From the NCBI RefSeq assembly GCF_003253995.1, contig NZ_QKZL01000018.1, positions 1-64,000 on the forward strand: a stretch of DNA of 64,000 nucleotides, read 5' to 3'. Positions 1-9,156 of the stretch are shown in pieces. The DNA is from Palleronia aestuarii (GTDB lineage Bacteria; Pseudomonadota; Alphaproteobacteria; Rhodobacterales; Rhodobacteraceae). The stretch's first letter is position 1. Each line of letters opens with the position of its first letter. The notes under the pieces are model-generated. The model made no database searches, was not told where the DNA came from, and saw only the letters and a program-made list of their open reading frames with translations. The position numbers and the translations under genes were made by a program.

Positions 1-371
1 GGGACGGTGCGGAGGCCGGGTCGCAATACCTGCAGGGCGTCACCCGGCTCGGCGGACCGGCGGACGAGGTGATGGAGGGCACTCCGCAGGAGGATTACCT
101 GATCGGGGGGGCGGGCGACGACCGCTTCGTGACCGTGGGAGGCCGCAACGGCCTCCATGGCGGGCCGGGCCGCGACCGGGTCGATTTCCCGCATGGGGCA
201 GAGGCCTATAAGCTCCGCGTGGAGGGGAACGGCATCCGCGTCGACGGACCCGAGAGCAGCGACTTCCTCGTGAGCGTGGAGGATCTCTCCTTCGCGGGCG
301 GCCCCGTGGTGGCGCTCGACACGCTCGAGCCCGACGCGGAGGGCCGCATCGTCCTGCCGTCCGAGGGCTGA
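1..371 (+). CDS. C-terminal end of an RTX-type calcium-binding protein (5' cut by window edge)
   Basis: The reading frame is open from the window edge (first full codon at base 3), so this is the last ~122 residues of a longer protein; the GTG and ATG codons at 69-74 are internal, not starts. It holds one clear hemolysin-type repeat (LIGGAGDDRF) followed by degenerate ones (GGRNGLHGGPGRDRVDF) and an acidic tail typical of proteins leaving through a type I secretion system. The tail after the repeats (EDLSFAGGPVVALD) resembles the closing strands of RTX surface proteins. The catalytic or adhesive part, if any, lies outside the window, so function is unknown. It faces the convergent wecG/tagA-like gene 10 bases downstream. 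Confidence 0.6.
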   Translation, partial: DGAEAGSQYLQGVTRLGGPADEVMEGTPQEDYLIGGAGDDRFVTVGGRNGLHGGPGRDRVDFPHGAEAYKLRVEGNGIRVDGPESSDFLVSVEDLSFAGGPVVALDTLEPDAEGRIVLPSEG

Positions 372-381
372 GCGCGAAGGC

Positions 382-1152
382 TCAGCCGCGCCGCCGCTCG
401 GTCCAGGCGATGCGGCCGAGCCGCGGCAGGATCGCGAGGCAGGCGAGGTAGCGCGCAGCGAGGCGGCGCGGATTGCCCGCCGCGCGCCAGAGCCATTCGG
501 CGGCCATGGCCCGCACCCAGTCGGGCGCGCGCGTCTGCGTGCCGGCGATGAAATCGAGCCCCGCGCCGATCGAGACGAAGCCGCAACGGGGCAGGAGGGG
601 GCCCGCGCGGGCGGCCAGGCGCTCCTGCTTCGGCGCGCCGAGCGCGAGGAGGCAGAGCCCCGCGCCGGAAGCGCCGACCGCCTCCAGGGCCTCCTTGGCG
701 GCCGCGCCGTCCGGATCAAAGCCCTGCGCGGGCGCGATCCGGGCCACCACCTCGAGCCCCGGATGCGCGGCCGCGAGCCGGTCGGCCGCGGTCGCGAGCG
801 TCTCCTCCGTGGAGCCCAGGAGCGCCACCTTCGTGTTCGTCCGCGCGGCGCGCTCGCAAAGCGGGTGGATCAGTTCCGATCCGGGGATCAGCTCCACCTC
901 GCGGCCCGCGAGCCGCGAGAGCCACACGATCGGGTTGCCGTCGGCCACGACGTGGCTCTGGGCCAGATAGGCCGCGCGGAAGGCCGGATCGTGCGCGATC
1001 TTCACCACGTGGTCGAGATTGAGCGTGGCGATCGTGAAGCCTTGTCCCGCGCGCATCCGCGCCTCGATCTCGTCGAGGAAAGGGTCCCGGTCGGCATGGG
1101 TGACGCGGACGGTGCCAGGCGAGGTTCCGGAAAAGGAGACGAGGTCGGTCAC
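382..1152 (-). CDS. WecG/TagA/CpsF family glycosyltransferase (GT26)
   Basis: 256 residues, the usual family length. Family features are visible: an N-terminal ATLNLDHVV segment, the ADGNPIVWLSRL block that holds the catalytic Asp (about residues 70-81), LLALGAPKQE (about 170), and the C-terminal GAGLDFIAGT...RAPDWVRAM...EWLWR...PRRLAARY signature. These enzymes add N-acetylmannosaminuronate, N-acetylmannosamine or glucose-type sugars to a lipid-linked acceptor early in surface polysaccharide assembly; the donor cannot be told from sequence. The start is GTG, supported by GAGGAG about 9 bases upstream. It is divergent from the oxidoreductase at 1258, sharing a 105-base control region. Confidence 0.88.
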   Translation of the reverse strand: MTDLVSFSGTSPGTVRVTHADRDPFLDEIEARMRAGQGFTIATLNLDHVVKIAHDPAFRAAYLAQSHVVADGNPIVWLSRLAGREVELIPGSELIHPLCERAARTNTKVALLGSTEETLATAADRLAAAHPGLEVVARIAPAQGFDPDGAAAKEALEAVGASGAGLCLLALGAPKQERLAARAGPLLPRCGFVSIGAGLDFIAGTQTRAPDWVRAMAAEWLWRAAGNPRRLAARYLACLAILPRLGRIAWTERRRG

Positions 1153-1257
1153 GGCGGAAGGCTCCTCGGGAATTCCGCGATGCAGCTACCACTGTACAGG
1201 GCGCGAGAAAACACGCTACGAGCGATCCGATCCCAAACGAGGCCCGATCTCCGCGAC

Positions 1258-2430
1258 ATGACCGAGAGAACCCCCATCGCGATCCTGGGCTGCGGCTATG
1301 TGGCCAACATGTACCGCCTGACCCTCGCGGGTCATCCGGAGCTCGAGCTCGCGGGTGTCTGCGACCGGGAACGGTCGCGGGCGGAAACGATGGCGCGGCT
1401 CACCGGCGCGCGGGCCTATCCCGATCTCGACGCGCTCCTCGCCGACGCGCGGGTGAAGATCGTCCTCAACCTCACCAACCCGTCGGAGCATCACGCGACC
1501 ACGAAAGCGCTCCTCGAGGCGGGCCGCCACGTCTATACCGAAAAGCCGCTCGCGATGCGGCTCGACCATGCCCGCGATCTGGCGGCGCTCGCCCGCGAGA
1601 AGGGCCTCCACCTCGTCTCCGCGCCCTGCACGCTCCTCAACCCCGTGGCCCAGACCCTCTGGAAGGCGGTGCGTGCCGAGGAGGTGGGCCGGATCCGCCT
1701 CGTCCACGCGGCGATGGAGGACGGGATGGTGCCGCGCGCACCCGTCCATCGCTGGGTCAACGAGGCGGGCATGGCCTGGCCCGCCATCGACGAGTACCGC
1801 ACCGGCTGCACGGTGGAACATGCGGGCTACGTGCTCACCTGGCTCTGCGCGATGTTCGGTCCCGTCATCCGGCTCACCGCCCATGCCGAGGAGCTGATGC
1901 CCGACAAGATCGACGGCTTGGCGCTCGAGCCTGTCCCCGACCTCTCGGTGGCGACGCTCAGGTTCGAGAACGGCGTGGTGGCGCGGATGACGAACGGGAT
2001 CTACGCGGCCCACGACCACGCGCTGACGCTTTTCGGCGACGCGGGCACGCTCACGGTCGAGGACCCCCGGAGCGACACGTCCGACATCCGCCGCCGCCGC
2101 TACCGCACCCTGCGCCGCCGCCGCTTCCTCGAGCCCTGGGGGCGCAAGCTGACCCGCCTCGGGGGACGGGAGACGATCGCCGCCTATCGCGGCTCGCAGA
2201 CGCGCGATTTCTGCCGCGCCATCGCCGACATGGGCGCCGCGATCCGCGAGGGCCGGGCACCCGCGACGGGCGCCGATTTCGCCGCCCACATCACCGAGGT
2301 GACGCTCGCGTGCCATTTCGGCACCCATCCGTCGGGCCGCGACGCGGGGTTCGACGGCGGTCTCGAATCCATGCCCTACACGCCGGTGACCCGCTTCGCG
2401 CCGATCGAACCGCGGCCTTGGGCGGCATGA
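1258..2430 (+). CDS. Gfo/Idh/MocA family NAD(P)-dependent sugar oxidoreductase
   Basis: 390 residues from ATG at 1258; the frame is open further upstream, but the Rossmann strand (PIAILGCGYVANMYRLTL, about residues 6-23) should lie near the N terminus. The family lysine motif EKPLAMRLDHA (about residue 93) follows the NPSEHH segment, and the C-terminal alpha/beta domain covers the rest. Members oxidise or reduce nucleotide-sugar or free-sugar hydroxyls, for example during amino-sugar or uronate formation. The ATGA overlap with the next gene (epimerase) and the following glycosyltransferases indicates one polysaccharide operon running 1258-5994. The exact substrate is not deducible. Confidence 0.85.
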   Translation: MTERTPIAILGCGYVANMYRLTLAGHPELELAGVCDRERSRAETMARLTGARAYPDLDALLADARVKIVLNLTNPSEHHATTKALLEAGRHVYTEKPLAMRLDHARDLAALAREKGLHLVSAPCTLLNPVAQTLWKAVRAEEVGRIRLVHAAMEDGMVPRAPVHRWVNEAGMAWPAIDEYRTGCTVEHAGYVLTWLCAMFGPVIRLTAHAEELMPDKIDGLALEPVPDLSVATLRFENGVVARMTNGIYAAHDHALTLFGDAGTLTVEDPRSDTSDIRRRRYRTLRRRRFLEPWGRKLTRLGGRETIAAYRGSQTRDFCRAIADMGAAIREGRAPATGADFAAHITEVTLACHFGTHPSGRDAGFDGGLESMPYTPVTRFAPIEPRPWAA

Positions 2431-3422
2431 GCCGGATCGTCGTCACCGGGGCCGGGGGCTTTCTCGGCCAGGCGCTCGTCGCGGCCGCGCGGGAGGCTGG
2501 CCATGCCGTCACGGCGCTCTCGCGCGGGGAGGGGCCCCCGGCCTGGGCCGAGGATGCGGGCATCGCGGCACACCGCGCCGATCTCGCCGCCGGCTCCGAC
2601 CTGAAGGAAAGCTTCGCGGGGGCGGACGCGGTGATCCACGCCGCCGCGGGGCGCGGCGACGACGCGGCCCATGCGCGCGACACGCGCGCGGCGACCGAAG
2701 CCGTGGTGGCCGCGATGCCCCCGGGCGCGCGGCTCGTCCTCGTCTCGTCGTTCTCCGTCTACGCGGCGGCGGGGCTGCCCGATTGGGCGACGCTCGACGA
2801 GACCTCGCCCACGGAGCCCGACGGGGCGGTGCGCGACGCCTATGCGCGGGCCAAGATCGCGCAGGAGAAGATCGCCGTGGCGGCGGCGCAGACAGCCGGG
2901 CTCGATCTCTGGATCCTCCGCGTGGGCACGCTCTACGGCCCCGGTCATCTCTGGACGGCGCGACTGGGCTGGGAGAAGGGGGGCCGGGTGGTCTCTCCGG
3001 GCGGCGACGCGCCCGTCCCCGCGATCCACGTAAATCACGCCGCAGCGGACCTCGTCGCGGCGGCCACGGCGGAGGAGCGGGGCTGGCCCGAGGATCTGCC
3101 CGTGCTCGAGGGGGCGGGCCACGTGCGGATCGTCAACCTCGTCGATCCCGACCCGCCGACGCAGGGCCAGTGGCTCGCGGCGATCGGACGGGGACGGGTC
3201 GTGAAGATCCCGCGCCGGCCGCTGATGAAGGCCGCGGGAATGCTCGATCTCGCGGGAAGCCTCGTGCCGGGGCTCGAGGCGCGCCTGCCCACGGGCCTGG
3301 GCGAGGCGGTCCTCGCCGCGCGGTTCAAGCCGCTGCGCTATTCCACGGCGCGCGCGGAGGACCGGCTCGGCCCCCGCCCCATGGCCCCCTTCGCGGGGCT
3401 GATCCACGCGGCGCGGCAATGA
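2427..3422 (+). CDS. NAD-dependent sugar epimerase/dehydratase (extended SDR)
   Basis: 331 residues. The start ATG overlaps the previous stop codon (ATGA), implying translational coupling. The N-terminal TGAGGFLG (residues 7-14) is the glycine-rich NAD-binding loop; SSFSVY and YARAKIAQE supply the Ser/Tyr/Lys catalytic set of extended short-chain dehydrogenases. It is slightly short and its C-terminal half diverges from the well-known UDP-glucose and dTDP-glucose enzymes, so a specific activity cannot be given. Lying between a Gfo/Idh oxidoreductase and two glycosyltransferases, it most likely edits a nucleotide sugar or lipid-linked sugar used by this cluster. Confidence 0.85.
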   Translation: MSRIVVTGAGGFLGQALVAAAREAGHAVTALSRGEGPPAWAEDAGIAAHRADLAAGSDLKESFAGADAVIHAAAGRGDDAAHARDTRAATEAVVAAMPPGARLVLVSSFSVYAAAGLPDWATLDETSPTEPDGAVRDAYARAKIAQEKIAVAAAQTAGLDLWILRVGTLYGPGHLWTARLGWEKGGRVVSPGGDAPVPAIHVNHAAADLVAAATAEERGWPEDLPVLEGAGHVRIVNLVDPDPPTQGQWLAAIGRGRVVKIPRRPLMKAAGMLDLAGSLVPGLEARLPTGLGEAVLAARFKPLRYSTARAEDRLGPRPMAPFAGLIHAARQ

Positions 3423-4684
3423 GCGGTTCCGCCATCTCCGGGCCCATCGCTTATCTGACGGGCGAATATCCCCGCGCCACCGACACGTTCATCCAGCGCG
3501 AGGTCGCGGCGCTTCGCGCCCTCGGGATCGAGGTGCTGACCCATTCGGTGCGGGCGACCGACGCCTCCCACCATGTGGGCCCCGAACAGCGCGCGGAGCA
3601 TGCGGCGACCTTCCGGGTGCAGCCCGCGGCCAAGCGGCCCGCGACGCTCCTCAGATCGCATCTCTCGTGTCTCGGGCGCCGCTGGCTCGCCGCCGCGCGC
3701 CTCGCCTGGCGCACCCGGCCCGCGGGGCTCAAAGGCTCTCTCTGGCAGATCTTCTACTTCCTCGAGGCGGGCGTGCTTGCCGCGCGATTGAAGGAAAAGG
3801 GGGTGGTGCATCTGCACAACCATTTCGGCAACTCGTCGTGTTCGGTCGCGATGCTCGCATCGGAGATGTCGGGCGTGCCCTTCAGCTACACGATGCATGG
3901 CCCGATGGAATTCTTCGAGCCGCAGACCTGGCGCATCGACGCGAAGGTGGCGCGCGCGGCCTTCGTCGCCTGCATCAGCCATTACGCTCGTGCCCAGGGC
4001 ATGATCTTCGCGGACCAGAGCCATTGGGAGCGGATGCGGATCGTCCATTGCGGGGTCGACCCGGCGCTCTACGACGGCGCGGAGCGGTCGGGGCCGGGCA
4101 AGACCATCCTCTTCGTGGGCCGGCTCGCCGCGATCAAGGGCGTGGCGCTGCTTCTCGACGCGGTGGCGGCCCTCGCGCCGGATCACCCCGACCTGCGCCT
4201 GACGCTCGTGGGCGACGGGCCCGACCGCGCGGGGCTCGAGGCGCGGGCGCGCGATCTCGGGATCGCGGAGGCCGTCACCTTCACCGGCTATCTCGGCCAA
4301 GCGGAGGTGGCCGAGCATCTCGCACGCGCCGACATCTTCGCGCTCCCGTCCTTCGCCGAAGGCGTGCCCGTGGTGCTGATGGAGGCGATGGCCGCGCGGC
4401 TGCCGGTGGTGGCCCCCCGCGTGGCGGGCGTCCCCGAACTCGTCGCCGACGGGGAGGCGGGCTTCGTGGTGCCGCCGGGCGACCCGGAGACGCTGAAGGT
4501 GCGCCTGGACACGCTCCTTTCCGATGCGGATCTCCGCGCCCGTATGGGGGAGGCGGGCCGCGCCCGCGTGGCGGCCGAGTACGACGCGAAGGCGGAGGCC
4601 GCCTGGCTCGCGCGGCTGATCGCGGGCAGCCTCGAAGGCCGCCTGCCCGACGGGCTCCGGCCCGAAGCGGAGGTGCCCGCATGA
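3419..4684 (+). CDS. Family 4 glycosyltransferase (colanic-acid WcaL-like)
   Basis: 421 residues, started at the ATG that overlaps the upstream stop codon. The N-terminal domain begins YLTGEYPRATDTFIQREVA, the arrangement seen in WcaL/ExoL-type enzymes, with HNHFGNSS in the acceptor domain. The C-terminal GT-B domain has FVGRLAAIKG (about residues 235-244), GDGPDR, and the nucleotide-sugar site FAEGVPVVLMEAMA with the EX7E glutamates. It is a cytoplasmic retaining enzyme that extends lipid-linked oligosaccharide. It overlaps the next glycosyltransferase gene by an ATGA junction. Confidence 0.9.
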   Translation: MSGSAISGPIAYLTGEYPRATDTFIQREVAALRALGIEVLTHSVRATDASHHVGPEQRAEHAATFRVQPAAKRPATLLRSHLSCLGRRWLAAARLAWRTRPAGLKGSLWQIFYFLEAGVLAARLKEKGVVHLHNHFGNSSCSVAMLASEMSGVPFSYTMHGPMEFFEPQTWRIDAKVARAAFVACISHYARAQGMIFADQSHWERMRIVHCGVDPALYDGAERSGPGKTILFVGRLAAIKGVALLLDAVAALAPDHPDLRLTLVGDGPDRAGLEARARDLGIAEAVTFTGYLGQAEVAEHLARADIFALPSFAEGVPVVLMEAMAARLPVVAPRVAGVPELVADGEAGFVVPPGDPETLKVRLDTLLSDADLRARMGEAGRARVAAEYDAKAEAAWLARLIAGSLEGRLPDGLRPEAEVPA

Positions 4685-5994
4685 GCTCCGCCCCCGGCAC
4701 GACGTCCCGCCCGCGCGTCCTCGTCATCGCCGAGGCCGCCAATCCCGAGATGGTGAGCGTGCCGCTCGTGGGCTACCAGCTCGCCGCGGCCCTGCGCGCG
4801 GTGGCCGACATCCATGTCGTCACGCAGGTGCGCAACCGCGCCGCCTTCCTCGCCGCGGGCTGGACCGAGGGGGAGGACTTCACCGCCATCGACAGCGAGG
4901 CGGTGGCCGCCCCCCTCCACCGGTTCGCGAATGCGGTGGTGGGCCAGGGGCGGGGCTGGACCGCGCGGCAGGCGATCAGCGCGCTCTCCTATGCCTGGTT
5001 CGAACGGCTGGTCTGGCGCCGCTTCGGCGACCGGATCCGCGCGCGCGAATGGGACATCGTGCACCGCGTGACCCCGCTCACCCCCACGAAGGCGAGCGCC
5101 GTCGCGCCGAAATGCGCGGCCGCCGGCGTGCCCTTCGTGCTGGGGCCGCTCAATGGCGGCGTGCCCTGGCCGGCAGGCTTCGACGCGGAGCGCCGGCGGG
5201 AGCGGGAATGGCTCTCCTATCTGCGCGGCGCCTACAAGGTGCTGCCGGGGCAAGGGGCCACGATGAAGGCCGCCGCCGCGATCCTGGTGGGGTCGCGCCA
5301 CACGATGAGCGAGATCCCCGCGGCCCATCGCGCCCGCACGATCTACCTGCCCGAGAACGCGATCGACCCCGCGCGGTTCAACGCCCGTGCTGCGCCCGGA
5401 ACCTCCGGCGGGCCGCTCCGGGGGGTCTTCGTCGGCCGCATGGTGCCCTACAAGGGACCCGACATGCTCCTCGAGGCGGCGCTGCCGCTCCTGAGGGACG
5501 GGCTCCTGACGCTCGAGATGATCGGCGACGGACCGATGCTCGAGGGTCTCAGGGCCCGGGCCGCGCGCGACGGGGTGGGGCGCGCGGTGACCTTCCACGG
5601 CTGGCTCGACCATCGCGACGTGCAGGGGGTGATGGCGGGCTGCGACCTCTTGACCTTCCCCTCGATCCGCGAATTCGGCGGGGGCGTGGTGCTCGAGGCG
5701 ATGGCGCTCGGCATCCCGCCGCTGATCGTGGATTACGCCGGTCCGGGAGAGCTGGTGCGGCCCGACTGGGGCTACACGGTGCCGATCGGCCCGCGGGCGC
5801 GGATCGTGGCCGATTTCGCGGCCGAACTGGCGCGGCTGGCGGCCGATCCAACCGATCTCGCGGTGAAGGGCACAGCGGCGCGGGCCCGCGTGGACGCGGT
5901 CTTCACTTGGGAGCGCAAGGCCCGTCAGGTGGCCCGCGTCTACGAATGGGTGCTGGCGGGCGGTACTGCCCCCGCCCCCGCGCTTCTCGACTGA
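4681..5994 (+). CDS. Family 4 glycosyltransferase
   Basis: 437 residues starting at an ATGA overlap. Visible features are VPLVGYQLAAALR near the N terminus, LGPLNGGVPWP in the middle (often seen in this group), the GT-B donor domain FVGRMVPYKGPDMLLEAALP, GDGPMLEGL, and FPSIREFGGGVVLEAMALG with the paired glutamates of the EX7E motif. It is the last gene of the 1258-5994 operon and meets the next gene tail to tail with four bases between stop codons. Probably a sugar transferase for the surface polysaccharide; sugar and linkage unknown. Confidence 0.9.
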   Translation: MSSAPGTTSRPRVLVIAEAANPEMVSVPLVGYQLAAALRAVADIHVVTQVRNRAAFLAAGWTEGEDFTAIDSEAVAAPLHRFANAVVGQGRGWTARQAISALSYAWFERLVWRRFGDRIRAREWDIVHRVTPLTPTKASAVAPKCAAAGVPFVLGPLNGGVPWPAGFDAERRREREWLSYLRGAYKVLPGQGATMKAAAAILVGSRHTMSEIPAAHRARTIYLPENAIDPARFNARAAPGTSGGPLRGVFVGRMVPYKGPDMLLEAALPLLRDGLLTLEMIGDGPMLEGLRARAARDGVGRAVTFHGWLDHRDVQGVMAGCDLLTFPSIREFGGGVVLEAMALGIPPLIVDYAGPGELVRPDWGYTVPIGPRARIVADFAAELARLAADPTDLAVKGTAARARVDAVFTWERKARQVARVYEWVLAGGTAPAPALLD

Positions 5995-5998
5995 CGCC

Positions 5999-6994
5999 TC
6001 AGCCCGCGGTGCGCGACTGCCAGAGCGCGGTGCGGCCCTCCACGATCTCCGCTGTGGCGCGCGCCTTGCCGACACGGAGCGCGCGGCGCTGATAGGCGCG
6101 CACGAAGGCCAGGAGCTCCGCGTCCTCGTGCTGCTCCGCGCCGCGGATCCAGGCCCGCACGTAGCCCCACCAGCTCGCCAGCCCGCCGATGACGAAAGGA
6201 GGATGCCCCATGCGGAAGAGGCACGAGGCGGTGAAGAAGGCGAAATCGGAGCCCATGTAGTACTGCCCGAAGCCGTGCCGCATCCGCCCCGTCAGCACGC
6301 CCGACTGCGACGAGCCCATCGGGCGCAGATGCTCGAAGCGAAGCTCCGGCGCGTCCCAGGAGCAGGCGATCCAGCCCATCTGGCGCGCCTTGTGGCAATC
6401 GATCGCGTCCCACATGACCTCGCGCACGAAGCCGCCGATCTCCTGGAAGCAGGCCACGCGGTAGAACTTGGTCATGCCCACCGACATCTCGTCGCCGCAT
6501 TTCTCCGAGATCATGCCGGAGACGTCGATGAGACCGCCTTGCGTGCGTTGCTCGGGCCGCGCGCCCTGGCGGAAATAGGGCTTGCCCGATGAGGTGCCGA
6601 TCCGGGGATCGTCCTCCATCCGGTCCATGAGCCCGGCGAAGTAGCCGTCGGGCAGGTCGAGATCGAGATCGAGCTTGCAGATGTAGTCGACGGCCGCGAG
6701 ATCGACATGGTCGAGCCCCGCATAGAACGCCTCGATGACGCCGGGGCCCACCGCGCGATGGCCGCGATCGGGCTTCTGGACCACCTCGATCCAGTCGTGG
6801 CGGGCGGCGTAATCGGCGAGGATCGCGGGCGTGGCGTCGGTGGAGCCGTCGTCGACGATCACCCAATGGGCCGGCCGCTCGGTTTGGCCCGCGACGGAAT
6901 CGAGGGTGCGGCGCATGTACTCGGCCTCGTTGCGGCAGGGCGTGACGAGGGCGTAGCGGCGGCCGCGGGGCGGCAGGTTGGTGGCGGAGGTCAT
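5999..6994 (-). CDS. Family 2 glycosyltransferase
   Basis: 331 residues. GT-A features: YALVTPCRNEAEYMRRTLDS (about 14-33), VIVDDGSTD (about 46-54) and the metal-binding DLDLDL stretch around residue 108. The long C-terminal part (MSVGMTKFYR, YYMGSDFAFFTASCLFRM) fits the PGD-type subgroup of GT2 enzymes that read a nucleotide-sugar in the cytoplasm. Start ATG at 6994 lies just after the divergent control region shared with the GT2 gene at 7307. An upstream in-frame extension exists but lacks GT features and is not used. Confidence 0.88.
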   Translation of the reverse strand: MTSATNLPPRGRRYALVTPCRNEAEYMRRTLDSVAGQTERPAHWVIVDDGSTDATPAILADYAARHDWIEVVQKPDRGHRAVGPGVIEAFYAGLDHVDLAAVDYICKLDLDLDLPDGYFAGLMDRMEDDPRIGTSSGKPYFRQGARPEQRTQGGLIDVSGMISEKCGDEMSVGMTKFYRVACFQEIGGFVREVMWDAIDCHKARQMGWIACSWDAPELRFEHLRPMGSSQSGVLTGRMRHGFGQYYMGSDFAFFTASCLFRMGHPPFVIGGLASWWGYVRAWIRGAEQHEDAELLAFVRAYQRRALRVGKARATAEIVEGRTALWQSRTAG

Positions 6995-7306
6995 GTGCGG
7001 GTGTTCCCTGGCGGCGGGTCGGGTTGGCCGCCGCCATAGACCAGGATCGGTTTCGCGTCCATGAATCGCGGAAGGCATCGTTAACCCTGCATGGCGAAAC
7101 GGATGGTGCCGGCGCGGGCCGATCCCTAAAATCCCGCATAACCGGAATCGGTGCAGGCGGGGCCCGGACGCGGCGGCGCGGTTGCAAATCCCGGCGGCAC
7201 GGCTAGTAAACAGACGGATTTCCGCGAGGACCCCTCCCATGACCCTCCCCTCCTTTTTCCGCGCCCCGGGCCGCTCGTCCGGCCGGGCCGGACTCTGACC
7301 GCGCCG
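6995..7306. other. 312-base divergent intergenic region
   Basis: This gap separates two divergent glycosyltransferase genes. It contains the promoter-like pair listed at 7182-7209 and, downstream of it, a 19-codon leader frame (ATG 7239, stop ending 7298) with GAGG about nine bases upstream. No convincing gene or structured RNA was recognised. A run around 7077-7140 (gttaaccctg, ccctaaaatc, cataaccgg) is less GC-rich and may hold the promoter for the minus-strand gene. Confidence 0.5.
7182..7209 (+). promoter_or_regulatory. Predicted sigma-70-type promoter for the GT2/sulfotransferase operon
   Basis: TTGCAA (7182-7187), 16 bases, TAGTAA (7204-7209). Transcription would start near 7216, giving a ~90-base leader before the GT2 start at 7307. 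Predicted by eye only. Confidence 0.4.
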
Positions 7307-8299
7307 ATGGCGATGCCGTCCGATCCCGCCACGCCGCAGGAACTCGACCTCGTGGTCTCCGTCATCAACTACCGCACCGCGGAGATGACGCTCGCCTGCC
7401 TGCGTTCGGTGCTCGAGGATTTCGCGCAAAGCGGGATCCGCGGCCATGTGGTCGTGGTCGACAACGCCTCGGGCGACGGATCGGACGCGGTGATCGCGGA
7501 GTGGATCGCGGCCGAGCCCGAGGGCACGCCCGTCACGCTCGTCCGCTCGGCCACGAATACGGGCTTCTCGGGCGGTCACAACCAGGGGATCGGGGCGCTC
7601 CCGGCGCCGTTCTATCTCGTGCTGAACTCCGACGCGCTGCTTCGTCCGGGTTTCTGCGCGACGATCCTCGCGGCCGCGCAGAACGCCCCCCGGACCGGCC
7701 TCTTCGCGCCGCGCCTCGAGGATGAGGACGGCACGCAGCAGATCAGCTGCTTCCGCGTGCCCTCGCCCGCGAGCGAACTCATCCGCGGCGCGGCCACGGG
7801 ACCCGTCACGAAGCTCCTCGGCCGCTGGGCCGTGCCGCTCGAGATGCCGCCCGCCCCGGGCGAGATCGGCTGGGCGAGCTTCGCCTGCATCCTCCTCCGC
7901 GGCGCGATGGTGGACGAGATCGGCCTCATGGACGAGGGCTATTTCCTCTATTTCGAGGATACCGAATATTGCCTGCGCGCGCGCCGCGCGGGCTGGGCCA
8001 TCGCCCATGTCCCCGAGGCCCGGGCCGTGCACCTGCGCGGCGGCTCCGCGCCGGTGAAATCGCTCGCGAGCGCGCGCAAGAAGCTTCCCCGCTACTATTA
8101 CGCCTCGCGCACGCGGCTCCTTTACCAGGCGCACGGGAAGACCGGGCTCTGGGCGGCCAACCTCGCCTGGCATCTCGGGCGGACGATCACCTGGACGCGC
8201 GGCCTTCTCGGGCGGCCCGGCAATCCCGGCACGGAGGCCGAGATCGTCGACATCTGGACCGGCGCGCGCGATCCGCTCGGGCCGTGGCAGAAGGGATGA
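7307..8299 (+). CDS. Family 2 glycosyltransferase (rhamnosyltransferase-like)
   Basis: 330 residues from ATG 7307. Motifs: VVSVINYRTAEMTLACLRS, VVVDNASGDGS, NTGFSGGHNQGI, LNSDALLRPG (DxD-equivalent) and the YFEDTEYCLRARRAGW block, together the pattern of WbbL-type rhamnosyltransferases. In a replicon carrying dTDP-rhamnose synthesis genes this is a reasonable rhamnosyltransferase candidate, but donor specificity is inference. The frame continues upstream to 7151 without family features; I chose the first ATG before the conserved domain. Its stop overlaps the sulfotransferase start, forming an operon through 10193. Confidence 0.88.
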   Translation: MAMPSDPATPQELDLVVSVINYRTAEMTLACLRSVLEDFAQSGIRGHVVVVDNASGDGSDAVIAEWIAAEPEGTPVTLVRSATNTGFSGGHNQGIGALPAPFYLVLNSDALLRPGFCATILAAAQNAPRTGLFAPRLEDEDGTQQISCFRVPSPASELIRGAATGPVTKLLGRWAVPLEMPPAPGEIGWASFACILLRGAMVDEIGLMDEGYFLYFEDTEYCLRARRAGWAIAHVPEARAVHLRGGSAPVKSLASARKKLPRYYYASRTRLLYQAHGKTGLWAANLAWHLGRTITWTRGLLGRPGNPGTEAEIVDIWTGARDPLGPWQKG

Positions 8300-9156
8300 G
8301 CGCGGGACGCGCCGAGCCACTGCCCGACTTCGTGATCGTCGGCGCGATGAAATGCGGCACCAGCACGCTCGCCGCGCAGCTGGGCGCGCAGCCGGGCGTC
8401 TTCATGACCGAGCCGAAGGAGCCCAACTTCTTCTCCGACGAGTCCGTTTTCGCGAAAGGAATGCCCTGGTACCAGGCGCTTTTCGCCGCCGCCGCCCCGG
8501 GCGACCTGAAGGGCGAGGCGAGCACGCATTACACCAAGCGGCCCATCCATCCCCATGCCCTGCCGCGGCTGGTCGAGGCTCTGCCGGACGCGCGGCTGAT
8601 CTACCTCATCCGCGATCCCGTGGCCCGCACCGTCTCCCACTACGTCCACGAATGGAGCCAGGGGGTGGTGACGGGCGATCTCGAGACCGCCTTCGCGGAC
8701 CATCCCGAACTCGTCGAATACGGCCGCTACGGCGCCCAGATCGCGCCCTTCGTGGAGCGGTTCGGGGCGGAGCGCATCCATGTCGACACGCTCGAGGCGA
8801 TGCAGGCGGACCCGCAGGCGCTCTTGTCGCGCGTGGGGCGCTTCCTCGGCCGCGAGGGGCTCGCGTGGGTCCATGATCTCGAACGGGTCAACGCCTCCGC
8901 CGAGCGGTTGCGCCGCGGCCGGTTCGACCGGGTGCTTCTCCACAGCGCGCCGGCCACGTGGCTGCGCCGGGCGCTGGTGCCGCAATCGCTGCGCGACCGG
9001 GTGAAGGCCTCCCGCCGGATGGCCGAGAAGCCGGTCCTCGCCCCCGAACGCCGCCGCGCGCTCGAAGCGGTCTTCGCGGAGGACCGCAAGACGCTCCACG
9101 CGCTTTTTCCCGAAAGGCCCGATCTCGATGCGGCCTATCCCTTCGTGGCACAATGA
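8296..9156 (+). CDS. Sulfotransferase (PAPS-dependent, heparan-sulfate sulfotransferase-like)
   Basis: 286 residues. The 5'-phosphosulfate loop GAMKCGTSTL is at residues 16-25 and the 3'-phosphate motif LIYLIRDPVARTVSHY at 101-116, the two signatures of cytosolic/Golgi-type carbohydrate sulfotransferases; EPKEPNFFSDE is also typical. It would transfer sulfate from PAPS to a sugar hydroxyl. It is sandwiched, with four-base overlaps, between two GT2 genes, so a glycan intermediate is the likely acceptor. It is the first of five sulfotransferase-like genes in the window. Confidence 0.9.
   Translation: MSAGRAEPLPDFVIVGAMKCGTSTLAAQLGAQPGVFMTEPKEPNFFSDESVFAKGMPWYQALFAAAAPGDLKGEASTHYTKRPIHPHALPRLVEALPDARLIYLIRDPVARTVSHYVHEWSQGVVTGDLETAFADHPELVEYGRYGAQIAPFVERFGAERIHVDTLEAMQADPQALLSRVGRFLGREGLAWVHDLERVNASAERLRRGRFDRVLLHSAPATWLRRALVPQSLRDRVKASRRMAEKPVLAPERRRALEAVFAEDRKTLHALFPERPDLDAAYPFVAQ

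Noticed and set aside
1216-2328. 370-codon minus-strand frame opposite the Gfo/Idh oxidoreductase
   Set aside because: No motif, biased composition, fully overlapped by a well-supported gene.
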